From NCBI GenBank assembly GCA_902766105.1, contig CACXCI010000062.1, positions 1 to 64,000 on the forward strand: a stretch of DNA of 64,000 nt, in the 5' to 3' direction. Shown in pieces: positions 50,962 to 59,778 of the stretch (the first letter of the stretch is position 1; each line of letters opens with the position of its first letter). A program made the position numbers and the translations under genes. This stretch comes from an uncultured bacterium (GTDB lineage Bacteria > Cyanobacteriota > Vampirovibrionia > Gastranaerophilales > Gastranaerophilaceae). The notes beneath the pieces are model-generated. The model ran no database searches and was not told where the DNA came from. It was given only the letters and a program-made list of their open reading frames with translations.

Positions 50962-53487
50962 CTATAATTCATGCAAGGTCTCAGTAAGAAATTTTATTCT
51001 TGTAATATTAAATATTTCATCAGGAGCTATCAAATTCATTAAAACATCAGCCCTCAACGGTGGAATATCATTTCCCTGACCTGTCCTTAATACTATAAAC
51101 AAACATTCATTTTCAAACCGGTAAGAACCAATTGATTTTTTAATGTCTGTTTTTTTAATTAAACCTTTTTTGTTTTTTCTCTCAACTAAGATTTCGTTTT
51201 GAGATAAAACTCTTTCTGCATTATATACTAAATTGTTGTATTTATCAATATCACTATTAAACAATTTGATTTTGTATTCAGCCCAGCATACGATTCTATC
51301 AATTGCTAAATCAGATTTTGCAATCTGATTAACATCAATAATTTTTGCCTCTTTCGGTAATACGTTTGACAATTTTTCTTTAACAGTAAATATATCCATA
51401 TTTTCAAGCAATTCAATATCAACAAGTTCCGTCAAGCTTTCACAAAACAGGGGTAAAGCAATACCCATTGATACTTTCATTGTAGGGTTATACCCATGAG
51501 AAAATGCAACCTTTAAACCGGACCTTGAAATAGCTTTAAAAAAAGTATTTTGCCAATCAAGATGAGAGAAATAACGTAAAATACCTGTTTTTGTAATCTT
51601 TATTCGATACCTATAAGTTTGCTGAACAATATTTTTTTGAGCTGAAGGGTCAAAATTTGCAACCAATTTTATATTTTGAGCTATTTCAGAGGCAACATAT
51701 TTCTTGTCAAAAACCTTTTCAACACCCAAATTTTTACAAACACCGCATCCTACACACTGTTTTTGACAGGTAGGAATAATATGCTCGGAATTTTCGTCAA
51801 CTTCTAAGGCTTTGTTATACTCATTTATGAACCATTCTTTATTTATACCTACATCAACAAAATCCCAGGGAAGCGGCAAATCTAACTCGTACTGTTTTTG
51901 AGCAAGTTGACTTAAATCAATACCAATTTCATTTGCTGTTTCAAACCAAACATTTTTGTCAAAATATTCACCCCAAGCATCAAGGTAACATCCTTTTTTA
52001 TACAGAGCCTCAATATATTTACATAATTGAGAGTCTCCACGAGTTAAAACAGCTTCCAATAAAGATACAAACTTTTCATGATAATTTACTTTTACACCTT
52101 TGATATTCTTGACCTGCTCCATTAAATGATGAATATGCTCGGTAACTTTCTCCAAATCCATTTGAGGACACCACTGAAACGGAGTAAACGGTTTTGGAAC
52201 AAAGATTGACAATGTACAAGTCAAATCCAAAGAATGTTTTAAATCTTTTTCCTTCTTCAATAAACGAGAACGATAACGAATTTTTCTAAATAATTCCGCC
52301 ATTTCATCCATATCTTGAGTAGTTTCGGTCGGCAACCCGCATATAAAATAGAATTTTACTCTTGACCAGCCGTTTTCGTAAAGCGTCAAAACAGCATTCA
52401 TTATTTGTTCTTCTGTTATATTTTTCTTTATTACATCACGCAATCTTTGACTGCCGGCTTCGGGCGCAAGAGTCATTGTAGATTTTCTGACACTTTGAAC
52501 TAGATTTGCCAACTCCAGATTAAAACCGTCAATTCTTTGACTGGGCAACGAAACAGAAACCTTTTGTTCATTAAAATCAACAGCAAGCTCTTTTATAACC
52601 TCATTTATATTTGAGTAATCATTTGAAGATAGAGAAAGAAGTGAATATTCTTCATAACCCGTATTTTTAACCAATTCTTTGGTAATTTTTATAATATCTT
52701 CTGCGCTGCGTTCCCTAACAGGTAATGTTACATGCCCCGGTTGACAAAAACGGCACATTCTGCCACAACCTCTACGAATTTCTACAACTGCTCTATCCTG
52801 AACTGATGAAGAATACGGTATCGGATATTTTTTAGGCGATGTTTCGTATTTCAGCTGCGCTACTCGTTTTTTTACTTTTCCTCCGACAATAGCAGACCAT
52901 CTGCCTGAATTATCCCCTTCACACAAGGCTTTTATTCGCTCAATTCGAGGCCAACCTTTTGTTTTTTCCAGGATTTCGCATGCTTCAATAATAGAATCTT
53001 CTCCATCACCTATCAAGAAAACATCTATAAATTCGCTCATCGGCAGAGGATTAAAAGTGCATGGCCCACCTGCAACAACTATCGGATCTTCATCTGTTCT
53101 ATCAGAATTTTTGTATGGAATACCAGACATTTCCAGCATCTTTAAAACTGTAGGATATGACATTTCATACTGAAGTGAAAAACCGACAGCATCAAACTTA
53201 TTCAAAGGTCGTTTTGATTCAACACCATACAATATTTCAGGCTTAAAATCAGGCTCAGGAGCATACGCTCTATCACACATATAACCTTCATGCTGATTTA
53301 TCAATTCATAAAGAATTCTTACACCCAAATTAGATATACCTATTTCATATTTATCAGGAAAAATCAGAGCAAATTTTATTTTTGCAGAGTCAAAATCTTT
53401 GTTATACGACAAAAATTCTCCGCCTACATATTGATATGGCTTAGTGCATTTATAAAGGTTTTCGTGATATTTATTAAAAAAACACAT
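50962..53487 (-). CDS. Radical SAM protein (TIGR03960 type) fused to a DUF2344 domain
   Basis: 841 residues. The N-terminal half has a B12-binding-like Rossmann region (NKYHENLYKC...ALIFPDKYEIGISNLG...LIGDGEDSIIEACEIL) and a radical SAM core with the Fe-S cysteines in RRGCGRMCRFCQPGHV (near residue 240). The C-terminal ~220 residues (YRIKITKTGILRYFSHLDWQ...FSHGYNPTMKVSMG) are the DUF2344 (TIGR03936) domain. In Firmicutes and Cyanobacteria this pair lies directly upstream of rne/rng, as here. It is thought to modify RNA or protein, but the substrate is not established. A 4Cys cluster (CQKQCVGCGVCKNLG) lies between the domains. Confidence 0.9.
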   Translation of the reverse strand: MCFFNKYHENLYKCTKPYQYVGGEFLSYNKDFDSAKIKFALIFPDKYEIGISNLGVRILYELINQHEGYMCDRAYAPEPDFKPEILYGVESKRPLNKFDAVGFSLQYEMSYPTVLKMLEMSGIPYKNSDRTDEDPIVVAGGPCTFNPLPMSEFIDVFLIGDGEDSIIEACEILEKTKGWPRIERIKALCEGDNSGRWSAIVGGKVKKRVAQLKYETSPKKYPIPYSSSVQDRAVVEIRRGCGRMCRFCQPGHVTLPVRERSAEDIIKITKELVKNTGYEEYSLLSLSSNDYSNINEVIKELAVDFNEQKVSVSLPSQRIDGFNLELANLVQSVRKSTMTLAPEAGSQRLRDVIKKNITEEQIMNAVLTLYENGWSRVKFYFICGLPTETTQDMDEMAELFRKIRYRSRLLKKEKDLKHSLDLTCTLSIFVPKPFTPFQWCPQMDLEKVTEHIHHLMEQVKNIKGVKVNYHEKFVSLLEAVLTRGDSQLCKYIEALYKKGCYLDAWGEYFDKNVWFETANEIGIDLSQLAQKQYELDLPLPWDFVDVGINKEWFINEYNKALEVDENSEHIIPTCQKQCVGCGVCKNLGVEKVFDKKYVASEIAQNIKLVANFDPSAQKNIVQQTYRYRIKITKTGILRYFSHLDWQNTFFKAISRSGLKVAFSHGYNPTMKVSMGIALPLFCESLTELVDIELLENMDIFTVKEKLSNVLPKEAKIIDVNQIAKSDLAIDRIVCWAEYKIKLFNSDIDKYNNLVYNAERVLSQNEILVERKNKKGLIKKTDIKKSIGSYRFENECLFIVLRTGQGNDIPPLRADVLMNLIAPDEIFNITRIKFLTETLHEL

Positions 53488-53494
53488 AGTATTC

Positions 53495-53842
53495 TCACGC
53501 TAAATCATTCGGAAAATATTTCTCTATTTCTATAATTGTTCCGTCTAAAGTATTTTCCTCAAATGATTTCATAAATTTGAACAAATCCACATTTGGAACA
53601 TCATAACTGTACAAAACAATTTCCCCATATAATTCTCTCATTACAGTTACCATATAATGACATTTGCGGGCATAACTGAGCAAATTTGTTTTATTAAACT
53701 TATTACCGTTAGTGTCATGTTTTAATTTTACATAATTAAAACCGGCATAAAATTTAACCTTCTTCTTATCTTCAGGCTTAACAGTATTATTATTATGATT
53801 TGAGAACAAATTAATAACTTTTTTGTTTATATGCTCTGACAC
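53495..53842 (-). CDS. Hypothetical cytoplasmic protein
   Basis: 115 residues from GTG 53842, with GGAGGGG five bases upstream; an in-frame ATG four codons earlier (53854) is an alternative. The sequence MSEHINKKVINLFSNHNNNT is followed by KKVKFYAGFNYVKLKHDTNG and YGEIVLYSYDVPNVDLFKFM, a small alpha/beta protein without membrane or export signals. It is followed after seven bases by the radical-SAM gene, so it is probably expressed in the same unit. No family recognised. Confidence 0.62.
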   Translation of the reverse strand: MSEHINKKVINLFSNHNNNTVKPEDKKKVKFYAGFNYVKLKHDTNGNKFNKTNLLSYARKCHYMVTVMRELYGEIVLYSYDVPNVDLFKFMKSFEENTLDGTIIEIEKYFPNDLA

Positions 53843-53891
53843 ATACCCCTCCATAATAATTAAACTACAGTCTATAGAAAAAGTCTAAATA

Positions 53892-54209
53892 TTAAGATAA
53901 ATTATCATCCTTTGTTGTCAATTCTTTTAAATAATCTAAGACCTTTAAAGCTGTATCTCTGCGAACCTCTTTTGGAGAAAGACGCAAATATTCAATTGCA
54001 TGCGATACTTTAATATTTTTATCATACCAACGACGCATAATATAATTGTATTGATCTTCCAAACTTAATTTTTCAAGTTCAACATCCTTGAGTAAGTCAA
54101 TGATAAAATCCGCACACCTAACCTGAATAACCTCAGCTTGTTTCTCTAATTCATTGATTGCTCTTGACACAACTGCATCTGCATCATACCAACGTTTAAA
54201 CATATTCAT
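53892..54209 (-). CDS. Small helical protein with an internal duplication
   Basis: 105 residues. Two units align: residues ~6-47 (RWYDADAVVSRAINELEKQA..VRCADFIIDLLKD) and ~59-98 (RWYDKNIKVSHAIEYLRLSP..RDTALKVLDYLKE). Each starts with RWYD and has VSxAIxxL, so it is a tandem repeat of ~50 residues forming helical hairpins. GGAAGG before the ATG is a good ribosome site. Position at the head of the operon with the 115-residue protein and the radical-SAM/RNase genes suggests a regulatory or structural role, but none is known. Confidence 0.65.
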   Translation of the reverse strand: MNMFKRWYDADAVVSRAINELEKQAEVIQVRCADFIIDLLKDVELEKLSLEDQYNYIMRRWYDKNIKVSHAIEYLRLSPKEVRRDTALKVLDYLKELTTKDDNLS

Positions 54210-54230
54210 AATATAGCCTTCCCAATCTAT

Positions 54231-54298
54231 GAGATTCTTCGGAGCGTCATTCTGAGCGATAGCGAAGAATCCCCTTTCTTTTTCTCCTCAGAATGACA
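54231..54298. repeat. Short interspersed repeat, full copy
   Basis: The segment contains two interlocked inverted repeats: GATTCTTCG (54233-54241) with CGAAGAATC (54263-54271), and GTCATTCTGAG (54246-54256) with CTCAGAATGAC (54287-54297). The same word family recurs at 54933-54964. It lies between genes, in a pattern typical of non-autonomous repeated elements in bacterial chromosomes. Confidence 0.65.
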
Positions 54299-54405
54299 AT
54301 TAATTGTTAAGAATATTAAAGCAAATTTTTATAAAAAAGTAAATTATTTTACAAAAAAAAACTTTATATAAATGTAGGTTAGTTAAATAATTTTTGGTAG
54401 GTAAA

Positions 54406-54816
54406 ATGATTGATCCAAGTGTAGCATACGGTTTATACAATCCGGCTTTCGCAGAAGATATCGGGGCATCCCAAATTAAAAGAATGTTTCCTGTTGATGG
54501 CGATATGACAAGTTTTGGTATTGCCGGCACTGATTTCAGCAACATTGACATCCAGCGCCAATTACTAACAGATACTGTAGATTTTAAACAAAAACAAAAA
54601 ACGAAAAATATAATTACCGGTGCAATAATAGCAGCAGCAACACTCGGACTTGGGGTGTTGGGGTACAAATTTGGTAAACCTGCAATTAAAAACATAGGAA
54701 AACTTTTTAAAAAAGGTGGTCTTACAAAAGCTTGGAACAAAATAAAAGATTTACCAACTAAGGCTTGGAACTATGTAAAAAATGCTCCGGCAAAAATCAA
54801 AAATTTATTCAAATAA
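54406..54816 (+). CDS. Small membrane-associated protein with basic amphipathic tail
   Basis: 136 residues from ATG 54406, preceded by GGTAGG. Residues 1-45 contain SFGIAGTDFSN, an FG motif as in the 676-residue protein at 45108. A central helix (~66-88, TGAIIAAATLGLGVLGYKFG) is hydrophobic enough for a membrane. The last ~45 residues are Lys/Ala/Trp-rich with repeated patterns (AWNKIKDLPTKAWNYVKNAP) and look amphipathic. It is a monocistronic gene flanked by the two copies of the short repeat and ended by a terminator. No family recognised; a host-interaction or self-acting peptide role would be speculation. Confidence 0.7.
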   Translation: MIDPSVAYGLYNPAFAEDIGASQIKRMFPVDGDMTSFGIAGTDFSNIDIQRQLLTDTVDFKQKQKTKNIITGAIIAAATLGLGVLGYKFGKPAIKNIGKLFKKGGLTKAWNKIKDLPTKAWNYVKNAPAKIKNLFK

Positions 54817-54862
54817 TAATATATAATTTCCCCGTAATAAAAGCGAAGTAGTGTGTATGTAG

Positions 54863-54893
54863 GCAGGATTTTAAATATCCTGCTTTTTTATTT
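54863..54893 (+). terminator. Rho-independent terminator after the small membrane protein
   Basis: GCAGGAT (54863-54869) pairs with ATCCTGC (54877-54883), followed by TTTTTTATTTT. Confidence 0.8.
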
Positions 54894-54896
54894 TCA

Positions 54897-54905
54897 TGGT
54901 ATACT
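54897..54905 (+). promoter_or_regulatory. Candidate extended -10 of yajQ
   Basis: TGG-TATACT (box at 54900-54905) would start a transcript near 54912 with a leader of about 87 bases that includes the second short repeat and AAGGAG before the yajQ ATG. Confidence 0.4.
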
Positions 54906-54932
54906 AAGATTGTCTATCTGAGTATGTAACAC

Positions 54933-54964
54933 AAGAGATTCTTCCATACGCTCAGAATGACATT
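54933..54964. repeat. Short interspersed repeat, partial copy
   Basis: Carries GAGATTCTTC and CGCTCAGAATGACAT, the same words as in the copy at 54231-54298 with the order and orientation changed. It sits in the presumed yajQ leader. Confidence 0.6.
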
Positions 54965-54998
54965 ATAGGTGTTTCTCACAAAATAAGGAGTTTATATT

Positions 54999-55502
54999 AT
55001 GGCAAAAGAATGTAGTTTTGATATTGTATCGGAATATGATAAACAGGAATTAGTTAACGCAATTGATCAGGTTAAAAGAGAATTAACTTCAAGATTTGAC
55101 TTAAAAAATTCAAATTCTGAGGTTGAATTGGAAGCCGATAAGGCAATAACAATTACAACTAACGATGAAATGAAATTAAAAAATATTATTGATATTTTGC
55201 AAACAAAATTAGTAAAAAGAAATCTGAGCATAAAGATACTTTCACCAAAATCAATTGAAAACGCACTAGGCGGAAACGTAAGACAAGTATTTGAACTAAA
55301 AAAAGGTTTATCTCAAGAATTAGCAAAAACTATTGTAAACGATATTAAAGCCACAAAGCTAAAAGTTCAAGCATCAATTCAAGGGGAACAAGTCAGAGTA
55401 ACCGGCAAAGACAAAGATGATTTGCAAGCCGTTATTCAAACACTACGCAAAAACGAAGATAAATACGACTATCCGCTTCAATTTACAAACTACAGAGGCT
55501 AG
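54999..55502 (+). CDS. YajQ family nucleotide-binding protein
   Basis: 167 residues, the standard length. The start CSFDIVSEYDKQELVNAIDQ and the segments SRFDLKNSNSEV and VRVTGKDKDDLQAVIQTLR are typical of YajQ (DUF520), a two-domain ferredoxin-like protein reported to bind cyclic di-GMP in Xanthomonas and nucleic acid or tRNA elsewhere. AAGGAG lies about nine bases before the ATG. Its stop codon forms one arm of an inverted repeat shared with argS. Confidence 0.93.
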   Translation: MAKECSFDIVSEYDKQELVNAIDQVKRELTSRFDLKNSNSEVELEADKAITITTNDEMKLKNIIDILQTKLVKRNLSIKILSPKSIENALGGNVRQVFELKKGLSQELAKTIVNDIKATKLKVQASIQGEQVRVTGKDKDDLQAVIQTLRKNEDKYDYPLQFTNYRG

Positions 55503-55556
55503 GGGTAAATCCATTTTTAGCACATATATCAGCATTCTTAATTATATTTACCCCTA
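55500..55556. terminator. Shared long-loop inverted repeat between converging yajQ and argS
   Basis: TAGGGGTAAAT (55500-55510) and ATTTACCCCTA (55546-55556) are exact complements. Each arm begins with the stop codon of one gene (TAG of yajQ at 55500-55502 and of argS at 55554-55556). On the plus strand CATTTTTTCC follows. The ~35-base loop is long for an intrinsic terminator. Confidence 0.45.
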
Positions 55557-57293
55557 CATTTTTTCCGGAGTTGAAACCTCAAGAATTTTCAGAGCATTTG
55601 CAAGAACTCTTTTAAATGCCCAAACAAGAGCCAGTCTTGATTTTGTTAATTCCTTATCATCCGTAATTACCCTTGTTGAATTATAAAATGAATGAAATTC
55701 TGCTGCTAAATCCTGAACATAACGACATATTGTATAAACCTGTCTATCTCTTGCGGATGTAATAATTAGATTTTTAAAATCTTCAAGCTTCAATATAAGT
55801 TTTCGTGCATCTTTTATAGTTAGAGCTAAGGTTTTTAAATCTGCATCTTCTATTAGTTTCTCAAAATCATCAGCAGATAATATTGCTGGAATTGTTTTAC
55901 CTGTTTCAGTATCAAGCTTATTATTTACAGCATTTCTAATTATTGAACAAGCTCTTGCATGAGCGTATTGAACATAAAATACTGGGTTTTCATCAGAATT
56001 TGTTTTAGCCAATTCAATATCAAAATCCAAAGTCGTATCAATATTTCTCATTGACATCCAAAAACGAGTTGCATCAACACCAACCTCGTCAACCAAATCC
56101 TCTAATGTAACCATATTTTTACGCTTACCCATACGAACCTCATTGCCGTTTATAACAAGATTTACAAGTTGCCCCAACAGAACTTCTAATTTATCCGGAT
56201 TATAGCCAAGAGCTTCTAATGAAGCTTTTACTCTCGGGATATATCCATGGTGATCTGCCCCCCAGATATCAATCATTCTATCAAAACCACGTTCAAGTTT
56301 ATCTGCGTGATATGCAATATCTGCAGTTAAATAGGTATTTGTTCCGTCAACCTTTTTGATAACCCTATCTTGATCATCACCGAAATCAGTTGATCTAAAC
56401 CAAGTAGCACCGTCTTTTTCGTATATGTAACCGGATTGTTCAAGTTTGTCAATATAGTGTTTAACTTTACCGGAATTATGCAGTGTTAATTCTGAGTAAA
56501 AATTATCAAATTCTACGTGTAATCTGTCTAATAAATCACGCTGAACTTTTTCTTCATATTCTTTTGCAAAATCACAATATACTTGTAAATCAATTTTATC
56601 TACGTCATTTTGAGCGGTACGTAGAATTTCATCATATTTTTCTATAAAAGCTTTTGCAACAGGAATTAAATAATCACCGGGGTAATAATTTTTTCTTTCT
56701 TCTTCATCAGTCGGGAAGTCAACATCTTCACCAAGTTCCTGGCGAACTCTTATTTTTAGAGAATTACCAAGTTTTTGAATTTGTGAACCTGCATCATTTA
56801 TATAAAATTCCTGATAAACCTCATGTCCATAAAATTTCAACAAATTAGCCAATGCACTTCCCATTGCAGCCCATCTGCCATGTCCTATATGGAACGGTCC
56901 TGTAGGATTTGCAGAGATATATTCTAATATTATTTTTTCGGTTTCAACGTTTTCTGGGCGACCGAAATTCTCTTTTTTCTTTAAAATTTCAGCCAAGAGA
57001 TTAACCAAAAGAGTTTCACCTGCTTTAAAATTGATAAAACCGCCAATAACGGAGTATTCATTATCTTCTTTATCAACATAATCAACAATAGCATTAGCTA
57101 TCATCGGAGGTGCAATTTTTGCATTTCGAGCCAATGATGATACATTTATTGCAAAATCACCAAAATCAGCATTTTTTGGTTTTTCAACAGGCAAAGATCC
57201 TTTTGTGTATTCACTCATCTGCCCTAACTTATTATCTTTTATCGCCTTTTCTATGGCAGTTTCAATTTTATTTAAAAAGTAATCTCTTAGCAT
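55554..57293 (-). CDS. argS: Arginyl-tRNA synthetase
   Basis: 579 residues, normal for class Ia ArgRS. The HIGH-type motif is PTGPFHIGHGRWA near residue 130, WGADHHGYIPR near 343, and VRMGKRKNM replaces the KMSKS loop near 388. The C-terminal anticodon domain ends with LALVWAFKRVLANALKILEV. The N-terminal Add-1 domain (residues 1-110) is present. CGAGGG precedes the ATG. It is a single gene with an extended -10 (TGG-TACAAT) and follows the phosphohexomutase-like gene in the same direction after a terminator. Confidence 0.96.
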   Translation of the reverse strand: MLRDYFLNKIETAIEKAIKDNKLGQMSEYTKGSLPVEKPKNADFGDFAINVSSLARNAKIAPPMIANAIVDYVDKEDNEYSVIGGFINFKAGETLLVNLLAEILKKKENFGRPENVETEKIILEYISANPTGPFHIGHGRWAAMGSALANLLKFYGHEVYQEFYINDAGSQIQKLGNSLKIRVRQELGEDVDFPTDEEERKNYYPGDYLIPVAKAFIEKYDEILRTAQNDVDKIDLQVYCDFAKEYEEKVQRDLLDRLHVEFDNFYSELTLHNSGKVKHYIDKLEQSGYIYEKDGATWFRSTDFGDDQDRVIKKVDGTNTYLTADIAYHADKLERGFDRMIDIWGADHHGYIPRVKASLEALGYNPDKLEVLLGQLVNLVINGNEVRMGKRKNMVTLEDLVDEVGVDATRFWMSMRNIDTTLDFDIELAKTNSDENPVFYVQYAHARACSIIRNAVNNKLDTETGKTIPAILSADDFEKLIEDADLKTLALTIKDARKLILKLEDFKNLIITSARDRQVYTICRYVQDLAAEFHSFYNSTRVITDDKELTKSRLALVWAFKRVLANALKILEVSTPEKM

Positions 57294-57322
57294 AAATTCC
57301 CTCGTTTCATTTCAATATAATA

Positions 57323-57331
57323 ATTGTACCA
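57323..57331 (-). promoter_or_regulatory. argS promoter, extended -10
   Basis: Read on the minus strand the bases give TGG-TACAAT. A start about seven bases later leaves a ~20-base leader with CGAGGG. No clear -35. Confidence 0.45.
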
Positions 57332-57339
57332 CGAAAAGA

Positions 57340-57371
57340 GACAGGTTGAAAAATAAATACTTCAACCTGTC
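57340..57371 (-). terminator. Terminator after the large phosphohexomutase gene
   Basis: An 11-bp perfect stem, GACAGGTTGAA (57340-57350) with TTCAACCTGTC (57361-57371), around ten bases. On the minus strand it is followed by TCTTTTCG, so it ends the gene at 57391-59670 before the argS promoter. Confidence 0.65.
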
Positions 57372-57390
57372 TTTAATATATTAAAATCAA

Positions 57391-59670
57391 CTAAAATGAA
57401 TATTCAGGAATATCAAACGGTTCATTGTTTGCTCCTTTATCAACAAAGGCTAAGTAATATTCCATTGCATAATTCTTGCAATTATCGTACAAATCATCAG
57501 AAATCAGTTTTTTATGTAACTCTGTTCTGTTCCCCGAATAATTACCGAGGATATTTGCATATTTTGATATATCTTCTTTTTTCAAGCCGCCTCCGTAAGC
57601 TTTTGTTTTAGCATCGGTACCTGATGGGCGGATTTCAACATATTTATCCTCAAATTCAAGATAGGTACCATCTCCGACAAATTTTACCGATTTTAAATTA
57701 TTAAAAGATAAACCTTCTGCTCTAAAATTATCATTTAAAATTTCTTTAATTTGTTCAATTGAAATGCCACCTTTACGTTTAGCAATCGCCATGGACAGAT
57801 AGAACATATCGTTTTTGGTTCTCATAGCCTCACCCTCTACTTTTGATTGCTTTAACTTATCTATATCAGGCTCAGATTCATTATAATATGCAATATCAAC
57901 TCTTGTATCATATCTGCCTATAATATTATTTTCATTAAATACATTGAACAGATATTCCGATAGCGAAATATTATCCTGTTCTAACTTGGCAACAAGAGCA
58001 GAAGCAACAACGATAGCCTCAGTTGCACTTTTTTCTCTCATTGCTATTGCAAATCGACCATGCTGCGACATAATTAAATCTTCTGTACCCATAATCATTC
58101 CGCCTGATTCTTCTCCGCCAAACAACAATCTTGGGTTTGTACCTAAATTTATTGAATTACCAAAGACATCATCAACGATAACATCTTGTTCAGGGTTGTT
58201 TTTCAACTGTAGCTCAACTTTCTTCATAATATTTGCAATTTCTTTAAACCCAACAGGCACATTAACAACTTTTACTCCGTTCTTTGCAGCCCACTCATCC
58301 CATGAAAGCGCTGATGCCGTTGTTTTAATCATAAATCTGGGGTGATTGTTCCATAGATTATTTGATTTTAATTGCTTTGCCCAAAAATCAGTAAGCATTA
58401 AAAATGCCTGATTTGCAGTAAATACAGTAAGAATTCTACCATCTTTTAAATCAACATAATCAATACCCAAAGCCTTTAGGTCAGAAATTCTGCTTCCATC
58501 TTCAATTTGCGCAACCGTTAACCTATCATGATCCGGATCAGTAATTAAAACAGCAGTTCTGACAGGATAATCTCTGAGTTTTTCATCATAATGCAATGTT
58601 TCAATGACAGGAAAGTACGTAGTACCGTCAGGTTTCTTAGCCATAACTGTTGCATCAACAGAATAATCATAAAATGCTTTTTCTCCTTTTGGAGTAACAT
58701 CATATTTACCAATAGAATGAAAAAACGGATCTTCTTCTGTATTGAACCAGTCAAATTTATCAGAAATACCAAGCCTTTTCAATACTCTTGATAAAGTTCT
58801 GTATGCAGAACCTCCAACATTTTCAACAACAATCTTGTTCTTAATTGATTTAACAAAATCCAAATTAAAATCTTTAGCAACTCCTGAACGCAAATATTCT
58901 ACATATAAATTAACTCCGTCATCTAAATTCTTCATAACAGACTGGTTAATCAGCGGATTATCTTTAGCAGAAATTTTTATTTCATAAAAGCCTTTCTGCT
59001 CAACCTCATCAAATATTTGTTGAATCTTATTAACAAACTCCATAGATTCTTCGGGCAAATACTGACTTCCTTGGCAATTCAAATCTTTTGTAGCATTTTT
59101 TACAGAAATACCATGACTTGATGTAATATATTCACCACCAAGCAAATCAAGCTTAAAGGCTAAAAAGGATGCAAGCCAGATAGGAATTGATTGTTTGTTT
59201 TCGGGAATCAATGTTTCTATGCCGTTTGCTGCCTGAATTCTTGAAATTGCATCTAAAAATAATTTTGAATTATATCTAACCTCACACCCTGCAATTTTTA
59301 CTATTCGCTTATTCGGATATTTGTCAATGGCAACAAGGGCTTTGGCAAGAGTGGCAAGCACAATACCTACAAGATTTATAGGAAATCTTGTATCCTGAGG
59401 GAATAAAATATTTTGAGGGCCTCTTATGCCTGCGGTTGATACTTTCGCTTCTTTTGCATAATTTGCAAACCAATCTGATAAATTTAGTCCTTGAGGGTTA
59501 GTTTCTTTATTATAGGGATACAAATGTTCTTTTTTTAATACAAAAACAAATTCTCCGTCATTTGTAAAATCCATTAATTCCATGTTTTTTACATAATCCG
59601 GAGTCTTATCATAAACACTTTTAAACAATTCATTTTCTAATTCACAACTTGATTTTTTAGCTCCTAACAT
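57391..59670 (-). CDS. Large divergent alpha-D-phosphohexomutase superfamily protein
   Basis: 759 residues, far longer than PGM/PMM (450-580). All four superfamily loops are recognisable: phosphoserine loop YITSSHGISVKN near residue 178 (with GI in place of the usual NP), metal loop DPDHDRLTV near 380, GGEESGGM near 540 and phosphate loop RPSGTDAKTKAY near 688. The N-terminal ~60 residues and the insert around 205-320 are extra. It may interconvert glucose phosphates or another sugar phosphate. A normal paralogue is at 13408-14832. AAGGAGAAGG is the ribosome site; the transcript ends at the terminator at 57340. Confidence 0.85.
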   Translation of the reverse strand: MLGAKKSSCELENELFKSVYDKTPDYVKNMELMDFTNDGEFVFVLKKEHLYPYNKETNPQGLNLSDWFANYAKEAKVSTAGIRGPQNILFPQDTRFPINLVGIVLATLAKALVAIDKYPNKRIVKIAGCEVRYNSKLFLDAISRIQAANGIETLIPENKQSIPIWLASFLAFKLDLLGGEYITSSHGISVKNATKDLNCQGSQYLPEESMEFVNKIQQIFDEVEQKGFYEIKISAKDNPLINQSVMKNLDDGVNLYVEYLRSGVAKDFNLDFVKSIKNKIVVENVGGSAYRTLSRVLKRLGISDKFDWFNTEEDPFFHSIGKYDVTPKGEKAFYDYSVDATVMAKKPDGTTYFPVIETLHYDEKLRDYPVRTAVLITDPDHDRLTVAQIEDGSRISDLKALGIDYVDLKDGRILTVFTANQAFLMLTDFWAKQLKSNNLWNNHPRFMIKTTASALSWDEWAAKNGVKVVNVPVGFKEIANIMKKVELQLKNNPEQDVIVDDVFGNSINLGTNPRLLFGGEESGGMIMGTEDLIMSQHGRFAIAMREKSATEAIVVASALVAKLEQDNISLSEYLFNVFNENNIIGRYDTRVDIAYYNESEPDIDKLKQSKVEGEAMRTKNDMFYLSMAIAKRKGGISIEQIKEILNDNFRAEGLSFNNLKSVKFVGDGTYLEFEDKYVEIRPSGTDAKTKAYGGGLKKEDISKYANILGNYSGNRTELHKKLISDDLYDNCKNYAMEYYLAFVDKGANNEPFDIPEYSF

Positions 59671-59778
59671 AACCTTCTCCTTATAACTTAAAACATAATA
59701 CTATAAAAAAAGATTAATAATTAGATTGTATCATTATTTTTATGTATAATAAAATCAGAACTTAGGGAGCGTAAATAT

